Of a DNA stretch of 64,000 nucleotides, positions 16,752 through 25,267 are shown in pieces (positions within the stretch are counted from its first letter, which is position 1; every line of letters starts with the position of its first letter). A program made the translations under genes and the position numbers. The DNA lies in contig NZ_CP051302.1 of NCBI RefSeq assembly GCF_024181405.1, forward strand, positions 992,001 through 1,056,000. The letters are read 5' to 3'. A model generated the notes under the pieces. The model saw only the letters and a program-made list of their open reading frames with translations, was not told where the DNA came from and made no database searches. The DNA comes from Treponema denticola (GTDB lineage Bacteria > Spirochaetota > Spirochaetia > Treponematales > Treponemataceae).

Positions 16752-17582
16752 ATGGAACAGAAAAAAATTTTATGGATAGTACTTTTTATTTCGTTGTTTG
16801 CTCTGATTATCTTCGGTGTCGGTTTATACCTGTATGCCCCATTCCGTAATAAAAGCACTATGACTGCAGCACAAATATCCGATTTAGGCAGAATAGAAGC
16901 AGACAAAACGGATACAAGCGTTGATCCTCTTCAATGGACTCGAAATCCCGAATCAATTCCTCCGCTTGAGCCGGATTCTACGACACTTGTAAATATTGCC
17001 AACAATATAACCGTTGTAAACGGTGAAGGCCAAACAGGAACAACAGAAACCTCTATCAACGTAAGCGATTTAACTAATACTCAAAAGGACGAAAAAACTG
17101 CAAGTTTACCGGAAAATCTTGCTGCAAATTTAAACACAAACCAAGAAGGCAATAAAAAAAATTCCGATGCCGAAACACAAACTACTCCTGCAAAAGAAGC
17201 TAATCAAAATACGGGCGTAGCTTCGGTAAAAGGCGTAACCTCAAATACGGTTCAAAAACCTAAAACCGAAAAGAAGACTCCTCAAAAAACGGAAAAGCCT
17301 GCTGTCAAAACAAGCCCTGCTCAAAAAACGGTTTCCACACTGTACTGGGTTCAAACAGCTTCTTTGACAAGCCGCTTAAATGCAGAAGCAGCAAGAGATA
17401 CCCTCACCTCAAAACACATGAAGGCGGAAATCTTTACCAAAGAGACGGCAACGGGGCTTACACACCGAGTCAGAGTCGGACCGTTTAAAAATAAAACCGA
17501 GGCCGAATATTGGCTTAAAAAAATAAAAGAAATTAAGGGTTTTGAAGGAAGTTATGTAACCCAAGACCGAAAAAAAAGCTGA
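16752..17582 (+). CDS. SPOR-domain membrane protein
   Basis: 276 residues: a short cytoplasmic start, one transmembrane segment (about 6-28, ILWIVLFISLFALIIFGVG), a long low-complexity Thr/Lys/Asn/Pro-rich periplasmic linker (about 45-195), then a C-terminal SPOR domain (about 200-272, beginning TLYWVQTASLTSR). SPOR domains bind denuded glycan strands of peptidoglycan at the septum, so a cell-division or wall role is likely; the exact partner cannot be read. It follows coaE by 9 bp with a GAGG ribosome site. Confidence 0.85.
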   Translation: MEQKKILWIVLFISLFALIIFGVGLYLYAPFRNKSTMTAAQISDLGRIEADKTDTSVDPLQWTRNPESIPPLEPDSTTLVNIANNITVVNGEGQTGTTETSINVSDLTNTQKDEKTASLPENLAANLNTNQEGNKKNSDAETQTTPAKEANQNTGVASVKGVTSNTVQKPKTEKKTPQKTEKPAVKTSPAQKTVSTLYWVQTASLTSRLNAEAARDTLTSKHMKAEIFTKETATGLTHRVRVGPFKNKTEAEYWLKKIKEIKGFEGSYVTQDRKKS

Positions 17583-17584
17583 TT

Positions 17585-19066
17585 ATGTCTACAAAGGTCT
17601 GTCTTGTTTTAACGGAAAAAACAATCGAAAAAAATCTTTCCGCACTGGAAAAGTATAAGAAGTTTATTGATATTGCAGAACTTCGTGTAGATTATCTCAA
17701 TCAAAGCGAAATACTCTATTTAAGGAATTTCCCTGAACGGGCCGGAATCCCTTGTATCTTAACCGTTAGGAGAAAGTCTGACGGCGGAAACTTTACGGGA
17801 GGCGAAGGTGCAAGGATGACAATCTTTGCACGTGGCCTTGCCTTTGCAAACTCCGACCCGATAAAAAATTTTTCTTATATAGATTTGGAAAGCGATTTTG
17901 ATTCATCCGGAATCGAAGAAGCGGCAAGGGCCTTTGATATTAAAATAATAAGAAGCCTTCACAGTAAGGTTCCGGTAAAAAATATTGTAAAGACTGTAGA
18001 AGGGTTAAGCCGTTTTGAAACCGACATTCCCAAATTGGCTTTTACGGCAAATTGTTTAAACGATGTTTCCGAGCTTTTTAAAGCCTCAAAGCTGATAAAA
18101 AATCAAGAGTACATTTTATCGGTTATGGGGCCATACGGCTTAAGCTCCCGTATCCTATCAAATAAATTAAATTCTCAAATCGTATATACCTTCACTCCCG
18201 AATACATAAAGAAAAATAAACTTGAACAAGCACTTATAGATCCTGAAACTTTAGAAGAATTATACGGATTTTCAAAAATCGATGAGGAGACAAGTCTTTA
18301 TGGAGTTATAGGTAAGGATGTAAACACAAGTTTGAGCCCCCAAATTCATAATAAGGGTTTTAAACGAAAAAATCTTAATTCCGTTTATATCCCAATATCG
18401 GCGGTGTCATCAAAGGAAGCCTTGGACTTTGCCAATCTTCTTAAGATAAAAGGTCTTTCCGTTACGGCTCCTTTTAAAAGCGAAATCATTCCTCTGATAA
18501 ATTCCATATCCGAAGCCTCTAAATTTATCGGAGCCGTAAATACCTTGGTAGCCGAAAACAAAAAATGGTTCGGTTATAATACGGATGTTGACGGTTTTCA
18601 GCAGGCTTTAATGGAATTCTTAAACGAAAAAGACTTACGCAAATATAAGGTCGCTATTATAGGGGCCGGAGGAGCAGCCAGAGCCGTCGCAGAAGTAATA
18701 AGCTCTCTCCATGGAAAAGCCTGTATCTTTAACCGCACGGCCGAAAAAGCTAAAAACATAGCCGAAAAATATAAATTTAAATGGGCACTATTGGATCCTA
18801 TAAATATAAAACAGCTTCATGCTTTTTCGGAACTGATAATTCAAACCACAAATGCCGGTATGGAGCCCGACATAGATATGGACCCTCTTAATTTTTATAC
18901 CTTTACAGGAAAAGAAAAAGTATTTGAGTTAATCTACAGGCCTGAAACCACTAAGATGTTAAAGCGGGCAAGGACGGCAGGATGTCAGGTTTGTAACGGC
19001 TATAAAATGCTTGAATATCAAGCCTATCATCAGTTTAAAGCTTTTGCAGGAAAGGAGTATTTATAA
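17585..19066 (+). CDS. aroDE: Bifunctional 3-dehydroquinate dehydratase / shikimate dehydrogenase
   Basis: A 493-residue fusion. The first ~225 residues are a type I dehydroquinase (ELRVDYL near the start, catalytic His in IIRSLHSKVP, Schiff-base Lys in DIPKLAFTAN). The rest is shikimate dehydrogenase: GVIGKDVNTSLSPQIHNKGF substrate site, NTLV...GYNTDVDGF, and the NADP Rossmann motif GAGGAARAVAEV. Together they carry out steps 3 and 4 of the shikimate pathway; aroA at the right edge is step 6. The gene starts 2 bp after the SPOR gene stop, with no clear ribosome site, so coupled translation is likely. Confidence 0.95.
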   Translation: MSTKVCLVLTEKTIEKNLSALEKYKKFIDIAELRVDYLNQSEILYLRNFPERAGIPCILTVRRKSDGGNFTGGEGARMTIFARGLAFANSDPIKNFSYIDLESDFDSSGIEEAARAFDIKIIRSLHSKVPVKNIVKTVEGLSRFETDIPKLAFTANCLNDVSELFKASKLIKNQEYILSVMGPYGLSSRILSNKLNSQIVYTFTPEYIKKNKLEQALIDPETLEELYGFSKIDEETSLYGVIGKDVNTSLSPQIHNKGFKRKNLNSVYIPISAVSSKEALDFANLLKIKGLSVTAPFKSEIIPLINSISEASKFIGAVNTLVAENKKWFGYNTDVDGFQQALMEFLNEKDLRKYKVAIIGAGGAARAVAEVISSLHGKACIFNRTAEKAKNIAEKYKFKWALLDPINIKQLHAFSELIIQTTNAGMEPDIDMDPLNFYTFTGKEKVFELIYRPETTKMLKRARTAGCQVCNGYKMLEYQAYHQFKAFAGKEYL

Positions 19067-19785
19067 TGGACGCGTCACAGTTAAAAGAAAGGGTTGCCTA
19101 TCATGCAATAGACACTCTTTTTTCGGAAGGAAAAATTTTTGACGGAATGAAGATAGGACTCGGCACAGGCTCTACAGCTATGCCGGCTGTACACCGTCTC
19201 GCCCAATTATTGTCGTCAGGTAAGTTAAAAAAGATATACGCCGTACCTACAAGTTTTCAAACATCAATCGAATGTGAAAAACTAGGCATCCCTATTTATT
19301 CTTTAAGTTCTCAGCAAATAGGAGGAAGCTTAGACCTTGCTATAGACGGAGCAGACGAAATCGACCCCGATAAAAACCTAATCAAGGGAGGCGGAGCTGC
19401 CCTCCTCAGAGAAAAAATAATAGCATATAATTCAAAAGAATTTGTTGTCATTGCCGATGAAAGAAAAAAAGTTAAATCTATGGGAAAAGGATTTGCCCTT
19501 CCGATAGAAATTATACCGGAAGCACGTTTAAGTATTACAAAGGCTCTTGAAGCCCAAGACATAGAAGTATTTCTGCGTGAGGGCGTAAAAAAAATGGGAC
19601 CTGTTGTTACCGACAACGGAAACTTTATAATTGATGTAAAATGGCCTAAAGCAGCCGATGTAGATCCCAAAGCATTGGAAGAAAGTTTAAACAAGATTAC
19701 AGGCGTAGTAGAAAACGGTTTTTTTACAAAAAACACTCCAAGAGTATTTATCGTACACCAAGATGGAAATATAGAAGATTTATAA
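19066..19785 (+). CDS. rpiA: Ribose-5-phosphate isomerase A
   Basis: 239 residues, the standard length. It interconverts ribose 5-phosphate and ribulose 5-phosphate. Family motifs: GLGTGSTAMPAVHRLA, DGADEIDPDKNLIKGGGAALLREK with the catalytic Asp/Lys cluster, and GNFIIDV near the end. The ATG overlaps the aroDE stop by one base. It closes the polA-to-rpiA run. Downstream there is a perfect 14-bp inverted repeat rather than a classic T-tailed terminator. Confidence 0.97.
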   Translation: MDASQLKERVAYHAIDTLFSEGKIFDGMKIGLGTGSTAMPAVHRLAQLLSSGKLKKIYAVPTSFQTSIECEKLGIPIYSLSSQQIGGSLDLAIDGADEIDPDKNLIKGGGAALLREKIIAYNSKEFVVIADERKKVKSMGKGFALPIEIIPEARLSITKALEAQDIEVFLREGVKKMGPVVTDNGNFIIDVKWPKAADVDPKALEESLNKITGVVENGFFTKNTPRVFIVHQDGNIEDL

Positions 19786-19833
19786 AAGCTGAAAGTCTTT
19801 ATACTAAATTATTATATTATAAAATTACCCCAC

Positions 19834-19890
19834 AAGAGCGCAAAGAATAATAATTGATTAAAAAACACCCTAAAAAATTCTTTGCGCTCT
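19834..19890. repeat. 14-bp perfect inverted repeat between rpiA and a lipoprotein gene
   Basis: AAGAGCGCAAAGAA (19834-19847) pairs with TTCTTTGCGCTCTT (19877-19890) around a 29-nt AT-rich loop. There is no T-tract, but it may end both convergent transcripts. The right arm overlaps the second CTTTGCG-type repeat. Confidence 0.75.
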
Positions 19891-19911
19891 TCTTAACCTT
19901 TGCGGTTTATT
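19878..19911. repeat. Dispersed CTTTGCG-type intergenic repeat, copy 2
   Basis: Second copy of the 34-bp element at 10218-10251 in the same orientation; both begin TCTTTGCGCTCT and end TTGCGGTTTATTT. Confidence 0.65.
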
Positions 19912-19916
19912 TTATG

Positions 19917-20633
19917 TTAAAAACCGTCATAGTTTACCTTATCTTTTTCCGTATTTTCTTTGCGTCTGCTTTCAGTTTTATTTGAAGGTTCAAAACGATC
20001 AAAGTCCTTTTGCATACCTTCTACAATTTTAACAAGATTATCTTGTTTTAAAAGCTCAATAAGGTCTTCACATTGGGCTGGAGAAAATGCCAATCGTAAA
20101 GCCGGACAGCTTGCATCATCTCTTTCCCCTATAGCCTTTGTTGTTGCATTACCTAATATAAAATAAGGTTTATTTTCCGATAATAATTGATATTCAGCCC
20201 TCAATGTCGGTTCTGCCTCATGTGCTCCGCCTCCGAAAAGTCCCCAAGTCATATAGACCTTTGTCTTCCCGAAAAAAGCTTTTCTTTTAGCGTTAGCGGC
20301 ACTCAAATTTCTATCGTTATAAGAAGACAGATAAGTTTCCATTGACTTAATCAATATTTCTCTATCAGCTTGATCCAAAAAAACTTCAACCTTATCAACC
20401 ATAAATTTATGCTCAATAGATACAATATTTGTGCGTGGGTAAAAAGTAAATTTAAATTCGGTAGGTTTTATCTCCTCCTTTGTCCTCTTAACTGAACCTC
20501 CGATAAGTGTTCCTAAATCTATAGGAGAAAAGTCACCTAAAAAATTAGGATCATTTCTGGGTGCTGTTTTACATGAACCCAAAACAATCAAAAACATAAA
20601 GGCACTTAAAATACTCAAAATTTTTCTATTCAT
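19917..20633 (-). CDS. Lipoprotein of unknown function
   Basis: I set the start at ATG 20633, which follows AAGGAGA by 6 bases; an in-frame ATG 12 codons earlier has no such site. The 238-residue product has a lipobox signal peptide, MNRKILSILSAFMFLIVLGS then C, with the lipidated cysteine at about 21. The mature part has TFYPRTNIVSIEHKFMVDKV and an AEPTLRAEYQLLSENKPYF beta-rich stretch and ends in a highly charged Lys/Glu tail. I do not recognise the family. It follows the PASTA gene on the same strand. Confidence 0.75.
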   Translation of the reverse strand: MNRKILSILSAFMFLIVLGSCKTAPRNDPNFLGDFSPIDLGTLIGGSVKRTKEEIKPTEFKFTFYPRTNIVSIEHKFMVDKVEVFLDQADREILIKSMETYLSSYNDRNLSAANAKRKAFFGKTKVYMTWGLFGGGAHEAEPTLRAEYQLLSENKPYFILGNATTKAIGERDDASCPALRLAFSPAQCEDLIELLKQDNLVKIVEGMQKDFDRFEPSNKTESRRKENTEKDKVNYDGF

Positions 20634-20704
20634 TTTATGTCTCCTTAATTTATTTATTATAGAATACAAACTCTAAACAATATGAATTCTATCTTAGTTA
20701 CAAC

Positions 20705-21697
20705 CTATTGCTTTACTTCAAACATTTGAACCTGTTTGTTTAATACGGTAAGAACAAGAACCGTTCCTTGGGGAAGACCGTAAGGAATGCTGCATTTTCC
20801 TCCCTGATGGTTAAAACTTACAAGCTCCTTTCTCTTTCCATCAGGATATACGGCATCAACCGTAACTTTTACCGGATAAGGATATTTAGGTAAAGCAGGC
20901 GAATAAACACCGTAAACCATTTTTTCGGTAGAATCGGGGAATTGCATACCTAATTCTATTTGAGAGTAAGCATCTATAGAGGAATCTGCCGGCTGGCTTT
21001 GACTGACAACAACCGGGGCATCAAGAGAAGAATTGACTTCGGCTTTTATTACAAATGAAATTTTACTTTGAGCTATTGCAGAATAAATATCGTCAAGTTT
21101 AAGTCCTTCCATGTTTGGAACGGAAACCTTCTCATTTTCAGGGCCCTTGCTTACAATAAATTCAATAAAAACGCCTTCGGATATCTTTGTATCCGGAGCG
21201 GGATTTTGCTCCAAAATCGTACCGGCAGGAATTGAACTTGATTTGTACATAATCGGTTCTTTTATCGAAATCAACTGTTTACGGCCTGAAGTAAAAAGAG
21301 AGGCAAAATGCTGTTGAACCTCCGATAAGGTTTTTCCCACATAATTTTCTACTCTGTCAAGAACGGCACCGCTGCTTACAGTGACAGTTATTCTTTTTCC
21401 GGCTTTAACGATAGTTCCTGCAGGAGGGCTTTGCTCTAAAACCGTCCCTGCATCTTCGGTATTATCCGAAAATCTTAACTGAAGACGAGGATAGAGTTCT
21501 TTAACCTGTAGTTTAAGAACCGCATCTTCAAATTTTTCGCCTTCGATATTAGGAACTAAAACTTGATCGGCCGTTTTTACCGACATAAAAAACACGATTG
21601 TAGAAACAATAATAAAAAACACAAGCATTACTAAAGAAGTAATAACTATCACTTTTCCGTTACTTTCTATGCTGTCTGCAATATCACCAAGACCCAT
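20705..21697 (-). CDS. PASTA-domain membrane protein without kinase domain
   Basis: 330 residues. A short cytoplasmic N-terminus and one transmembrane helix (about 18-40) lead to three PASTA repeats (about 42-110, 112-188, 190-262), each with the LEQSPPAGTIV / LEQNPAPDTKI / SQSQPADSSI type motif. A further beta-rich C-terminal domain ends FEVKQ. PASTA domains bind muropeptides or beta-lactams; usually they belong to PknB kinases or PBPs, but no kinase domain is present here. It lies 26 bp after fmt, probably in one operon with def and fmt. A wall-sensing or structural role is inference. Confidence 0.88.
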   Translation of the reverse strand: MGLGDIADSIESNGKVIVITSLVMLVFFIIVSTIVFFMSVKTADQVLVPNIEGEKFEDAVLKLQVKELYPRLQLRFSDNTEDAGTVLEQSPPAGTIVKAGKRITVTVSSGAVLDRVENYVGKTLSEVQQHFASLFTSGRKQLISIKEPIMYKSSSIPAGTILEQNPAPDTKISEGVFIEFIVSKGPENEKVSVPNMEGLKLDDIYSAIAQSKISFVIKAEVNSSLDAPVVVSQSQPADSSIDAYSQIELGMQFPDSTEKMVYGVYSPALPKYPYPVKVTVDAVYPDGKRKELVSFNHQGGKCSIPYGLPQGTVLVLTVLNKQVQMFEVKQ

Positions 21698-21723
21698 TTA
21701 TTCCACCATCCATATTTTAAAAT

Positions 21724-22692
21724 TTATGTTTCAAAACCGCCTTCCAAAAAATCCGGAGAGCCGTTTAAAAAATCCTTCCATTCAAGCTTTTTTTTTGCCT
21801 GCTTTTGTAATACCGAAACAGCGAGTATTCCATTTCCTGTTTGAATTAAAATACCGCATTTCTTATCGGTACCCAGTATTGTACCAAATTTTTTATTTTT
21901 TGTCATTTCATTTGAAGCATCTTCATATAAATTAGCTTCAATTATGCTTATTTTTTCGCTGTTTTTAAAGGTAAAGCAGCCCGGCCATGGGGTAAATGCC
22001 CTTATTTTTCTTTCAATTTCTTCAGCCGGCTTTGACCAATCTATAAGCCCGTCTTCTTTTTTTAACATTGAGCAATAAAGAGCTTTAGCCTCTTCCTGGG
22101 GCCTTGCCTGCTTTAATTTGTTTTCAAAATCCGAAAGCACATCACGTAAAAGCGGGCAGCACTTATCGGAACAATCGGCTAAAAGGCTTTCCGTTGTTTC
22201 GGAATCATGTAAGGGAATTTCAAGCTGTCCCAAAATACTTCCGCAATCCGTTTTTTGAGCAAGGGTCTGAATCGTAATTCCGGTAAGTTTATCTCCCGCC
22301 AAGATGGCCGCAGGAACAGGAGCCGGCCCCCTCCACCTTGGTAAAAGAGAGGGATGAATATTTATTCCGCCCAGCGGAAAAAGAGCCATAGTCTTAGGCC
22401 CGAAAATTTTACCGTAGGCAAAACAAACCAAAAGCTCCGGTTTTAAAGCCTCAAGTTCTTTTCTAGAATTATCATCAAGTTTTTGAGGTGTCAAAACAGG
22501 AAAGTTTTCCGGTAAAACACCTTCTTTTATAAGCTCCTTTACTGCAAGAGCCGTGTCGGAATCCTGCATCTTTTTATTCCGCCCTGCCGGAGCCGGAGGA
22601 TTTGTCAATACTCCGCAAAGGTCAAATTCGCGAGCTATCAGGTTTAAGGCAGGTACGGCACAGGAAGGAGTTCCCGCAAAAAGGATTCTCAT
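21724..22692 (-). CDS. fmt: Methionyl-tRNA formyltransferase
   Basis: 322 residues; formylates initiator Met-tRNA with 10-formyl-THF. The N-terminal fold MRILFAGTPSCAVPALN, the catalytic Asn-His-Asp set in GGINIHPSLLPRWRGPAP and DCGSIL, and the C-terminal tRNA-binding domain (KKEDGLIDWSKPAEEIERKIRA) are seen. The ATG overlaps the TGA of def, a common pairing because deformylase removes the group Fmt adds. Confidence 0.97.
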   Translation of the reverse strand: MRILFAGTPSCAVPALNLIAREFDLCGVLTNPPAPAGRNKKMQDSDTALAVKELIKEGVLPENFPVLTPQKLDDNSRKELEALKPELLVCFAYGKIFGPKTMALFPLGGINIHPSLLPRWRGPAPVPAAILAGDKLTGITIQTLAQKTDCGSILGQLEIPLHDSETTESLLADCSDKCCPLLRDVLSDFENKLKQARPQEEAKALYCSMLKKEDGLIDWSKPAEEIERKIRAFTPWPGCFTFKNSEKISIIEANLYEDASNEMTKNKKFGTILGTDKKCGILIQTGNGILAVSVLQKQAKKKLEWKDFLNGSPDFLEGGFET

Positions 22693-23198
22693 CTCAGGCG
22701 GATCCTCTTTTTTGAAAAAAGAGCCTTTTTATGCTCAAACTTTTCGATAGCTTCGGCCTTTTTTTCTTCGCTTAAACGGTCTATAAAAAGAATTCCGTTT
22801 AAGTGGTCATTTTCATGCTGAATAACTCTGGCAAGAAGTCCTGAGGCCTCAATGGTCTTTATTTTGCCGTCAATGTTTAAAAACTGCATCTTTACGGTTG
22901 AAGGCCTCATAACTTCATCATAGACCTTAGGTATGCTCAAACAGCCCTCTTCCATCAAACACATTTCCTGAGACGTTTCGATAATTTCAGGGTTTATAAA
23001 AACATATTTTTGTTCGTTTATAAATACGATAAAAAGTCTTATGTTTTCTCCTACTTGCGGAGCCGCCAAGCCTATACCGTTTTCTTTTTTTACGGTAACA
23101 AACATTTCGTCGATTAAGCTTTTAATATTTTCATCTATTTTTTCAACAGGTTTGGATACTTCCCTCAAAGTTTCTTCGCCTAAATGTAATACTTTCAT
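22689..23198 (-). CDS. def: Peptide deformylase
   Basis: 169 residues; removes the formyl group from nascent proteins using a metal bound by one Cys and two His. All three motifs are present: GIGLAAPQVG, EEGCLSIP (Cys ligand) and QHENDHLNG (HExxH, with Asn at the variable position). The start MKVLHLGEETLREVSKPV is canonical. The ATG lies only 8 nt after a consensus -10 with no ribosome site, predicting a leaderless message. Followed by fmt with an overlap. Confidence 0.97.
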   Translation of the reverse strand: MKVLHLGEETLREVSKPVEKIDENIKSLIDEMFVTVKKENGIGLAAPQVGENIRLFIVFINEQKYVFINPEIIETSQEMCLMEEGCLSIPKVYDEVMRPSTVKMQFLNIDGKIKTIEASGLLARVIQHENDHLNGILFIDRLSEEKKAEAIEKFEHKKALFSKKRIRLR

Positions 23199-23206
23199 AG
23201 GGTATA

Positions 23207-23235
23207 ATTATACAAAATAAGGGCTGCACCGTCAA
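23207..23235 (-). promoter_or_regulatory. def promoter, leaderless type
   Basis: On the minus strand -35 TTGACG (23230-23235), 17 bp, -10 TATAAT (23207-23212), then only TATACCCT before ATG 23198. Confidence 0.8.
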
Positions 23236-23300
23236 CTATGCTGTAAATTTTGGCATAAAATACGAATTTAATTGTGTTAAATTTATATAATGTATAAAAA

Positions 23301-23648
23301 TCATATTCGTAATTGCAAATAGTCAATATTCATAGCTTGGGCTATTTTTTCCAGTGTTGCTCTTCGATTCTTTTTGGATGTTTCCATCTGACTATAGGCT
23401 GCTTGGCTTATCCCCATTTTTTCGGCAATTTCAGTCTGTGTAAGGTTTAAGTATTCACGCCATGCCTGAATGGAACTCATATCTTCCAAATGTATTTTTT
23501 TTATTACTTCATGCGGAATTGTTTCTTTTTCGTTAAATTCTCTTACCTTATGATTACATAATGTTTGAAAAGCTTTAAAAGGGATAACCGCATATTCCGG
23601 TTTTCCGTCCTTTCCTGCGATAAACTGAACATCAATAAGTGTTGTCAT
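23301..23648 (-). CDS. HTH antitoxin of a RelE-type module
   Basis: 115 residues. The N-terminal half (MTTLIDVQFIAGKDGKPEYA...) is a beta-containing toxin-binding part; the C-terminal half is a Cro/C1 HTH (about 62-113, LTQTEIAEKMGISQAAYSQM). It overlaps the toxin gene end by 17 bp. A GGAGGTG ribosome site lies 10 nt upstream of ATG 23648. Expected to neutralise the toxin and repress the operon. Confidence 0.88.
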   Translation of the reverse strand: MTTLIDVQFIAGKDGKPEYAVIPFKAFQTLCNHKVREFNEKETIPHEVIKKIHLEDMSSIQAWREYLNLTQTEIAEKMGISQAAYSQMETSKKNRRATLEKIAQAMNIDYLQLRI

Positions 23649-23886
23649 CTCTTTTTTTCACCTCCTCGATTGATAATATATGTATTTTTTCAATGTGATT
23701 AAATAGAATCCTATATCTACCGACACGCAATCGATAATCGTATTTATGATTACTTAATGCTTTTACATTTAAAACATACGGAAATCCGGATAATGTATCA
23801 ACAGCTTCAAGAATTTGCTTTTTATCAGCTTTTTGTATTTTGTTAAGTTGTTTTGACGCTTTTCGGCTCCACCTAATCGATACCAT
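23632..23886 (-). CDS. RelE/ParE-family toxin
   Basis: 84 residues with a complete RelE fold pattern: VSIRWSRKASKQLNKI at the start, then KALSNHKYDYRLRVGRYRILF and a closing ILSIEEVKKRDDNTY. The basic residues in the RLRVGRYR strand are those expected for ribosome-dependent mRNA cleavage. Toxin-first order with an HTH antitoxin overlapping its 3' end. No frameshift is visible, unlike the module at 9.5-10.1 kb. Confidence 0.9.
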   Translation of the reverse strand: MVSIRWSRKASKQLNKIQKADKKQILEAVDTLSGFPYVLNVKALSNHKYDYRLRVGRYRILFNHIEKIHILSIEEVKKRDDNTY

Positions 23887-23936
23887 TATTTTATTATAAG
23901 ATAATTATAAGCTTTTGTCAATTATTTTTTTTCAAT

Positions 23937-24533
23937 TTATTCTGATCGGTTTCGCAGTGCATACATCAGTTTCTGCCCCTTATAAAGGGATTCGGAAATA
24001 AAGATCGGAAAAAGTTTAAAAATTTTTAAAAGACCTTTTTTACCGCCCCTTGCCTTCCAAGAGTAATCCAGCTTTGTCCAAATAGAAAACAAAAGAGGAA
24101 TAAAAAACAAAAAAAGGGAAAACAAAACGGCAAGCTTAAAGGGTAACATTTTTTCCAGAGCCTCTTTTAATTGGCGAGAGCTTGTGGTATTAAAAAAAAG
24201 GGAGCTTATCTGCATAAGGCAGACAAGTTTTAAAATAAGAAAGGCCAAATCTTTTATATCGGTTTCCGTTTTTATAAAAACCGAAAAAACATGGAGGCTT
24301 ACAAGAAGCAGGCAATAAGGCAGGATCGGTTTTAAATCCAGTAATTGCTCTAAAAACGAAAAACCTATAAAACGGGCAAAAAAAACAAAAAAGACCGAAT
24401 AAAAGAAAACATAATTAGGAAAGAAAAAAATTATGGCTGTAAAGCCGAAAAGAAAAAACAATTTTAAAAGGGGGGACATCCTATGTAAAAAGCTCGTTCC
24501 CCTTCTGTAAGAAAATAATGGCCTTATATCCAA
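23937..24533 (-). CDS. ECF transporter transmembrane (T) component, biotin cluster
   Basis: I place the start at TTG 24533: it follows GGAGGA by 6 bases and the product then begins LDIRPLFSYRRGTSFLHRMSPLLKLF, the normal T-component opening. The longer ATG frame at 24584 would overlap the ATPase by 61 bp. About 198 residues with five or so hydrophobic segments, and the coupling motif AR(G)G appears as WKARGGKKG near the C-terminus. It overlaps the ATPase gene by 10 bp. It should couple ATP hydrolysis to the substrate component BioY. Confidence 0.85.
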   Translation of the reverse strand: MDIRPLFSYRRGTSFLHRMSPLLKLFFLFGFTAIIFFFPNYVFFYSVFFVFFARFIGFSFLEQLLDLKPILPYCLLLVSLHVFSVFIKTETDIKDLAFLILKLVCLMQISSLFFNTTSSRQLKEALEKMLPFKLAVLFSLFLFFIPLLFSIWTKLDYSWKARGGKKGLLKIFKLFPIFISESLYKGQKLMYALRNRSE

Positions 24534-25264
24534 ATTAAATCCTCCCTTTTTGTGTATGAAGTAAGAGGAGGCCTTATACTCCATTCTTTTAGGTTTTGTC
24601 CTAAACCCTCTTCCGCAGTCCCGTCAAAAACCTTTTTACCCCTATGGAGAACTAAAAACCTATCGGCAAGGGCATAGCATTTTTCAAGCTCATGGCTTAA
24701 AAGAAGGATGGTATAGTTTTCAGCCTTTAATTTTTTAATAATGGAATTAACCTGCACTACCCCCTCATAATCCAAATTTGCATAGGGCTCATCAAAGATG
24801 ATTACGGGAAACTTCATCGCCAAAATTCCTGCAACGCAAAGCCGCCTCTTTTCTCCTCCCGATAAGGAACGGGAAGAATAATACCGCTTATCCTTTAAGC
24901 CTGTTTTTTCCAAGGCTTCTTCCAATCTTTTTTTTCTTTCTTCCGGCGGAAGTTTTATATTCTTTAACCCAAACAAAATATCTTCTTCAGGTGTTTCTCC
25001 CAATATCTGCAAGTCTGAATCCTGAAAAACTATGCCACATCTTTCTTTTACATCTACAAGCCCCGATGATGGCCTTATAAGCCCTGCAATAATCGACATA
25101 AGAAGGGTTTTTCCCGAACCGTTAGCTCCCGAAATAAGAAGGCTCTCGCCCTTAAAAACGCTCAAAGAAATTTCGTCCAAGGCCTTAAAATTAACCGTTC
25201 CGTCAAAAGAGCTTTGAACAAATGTCTTGCTTATATTTTTTAAGCTTATAATTTCTTCTTTCAT
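24524..25264 (-). CDS. ECF transporter ATPase (A) component
   Basis: 246 residues. Walker A GANGSGKTLL, Q-loop region CGIVFQDSD, signature LSGGEKRR, Walker B VIIFDEPYANLD and the switch histidine in LLSHELEK are all intact. Only one ATPase gene lies in the cluster, as in BioMNY-type modules, so it probably forms a homodimer. Order bioY-ATPase-T component with 3-bp or overlapping junctions shows a single operon. Confidence 0.92.
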   Translation of the reverse strand: MKEEIISLKNISKTFVQSSFDGTVNFKALDEISLSVFKGESLLISGANGSGKTLLMSIIAGLIRPSSGLVDVKERCGIVFQDSDLQILGETPEEDILFGLKNIKLPPEERKKRLEEALEKTGLKDKRYYSSRSLSGGEKRRLCVAGILAMKFPVIIFDEPYANLDYEGVVQVNSIIKKLKAENYTILLLSHELEKCYALADRFLVLHRGKKVFDGTAEEGLGQNLKEWSIRPPLTSYTKREDLIWI

Positions 25265-25267
25265 AGT

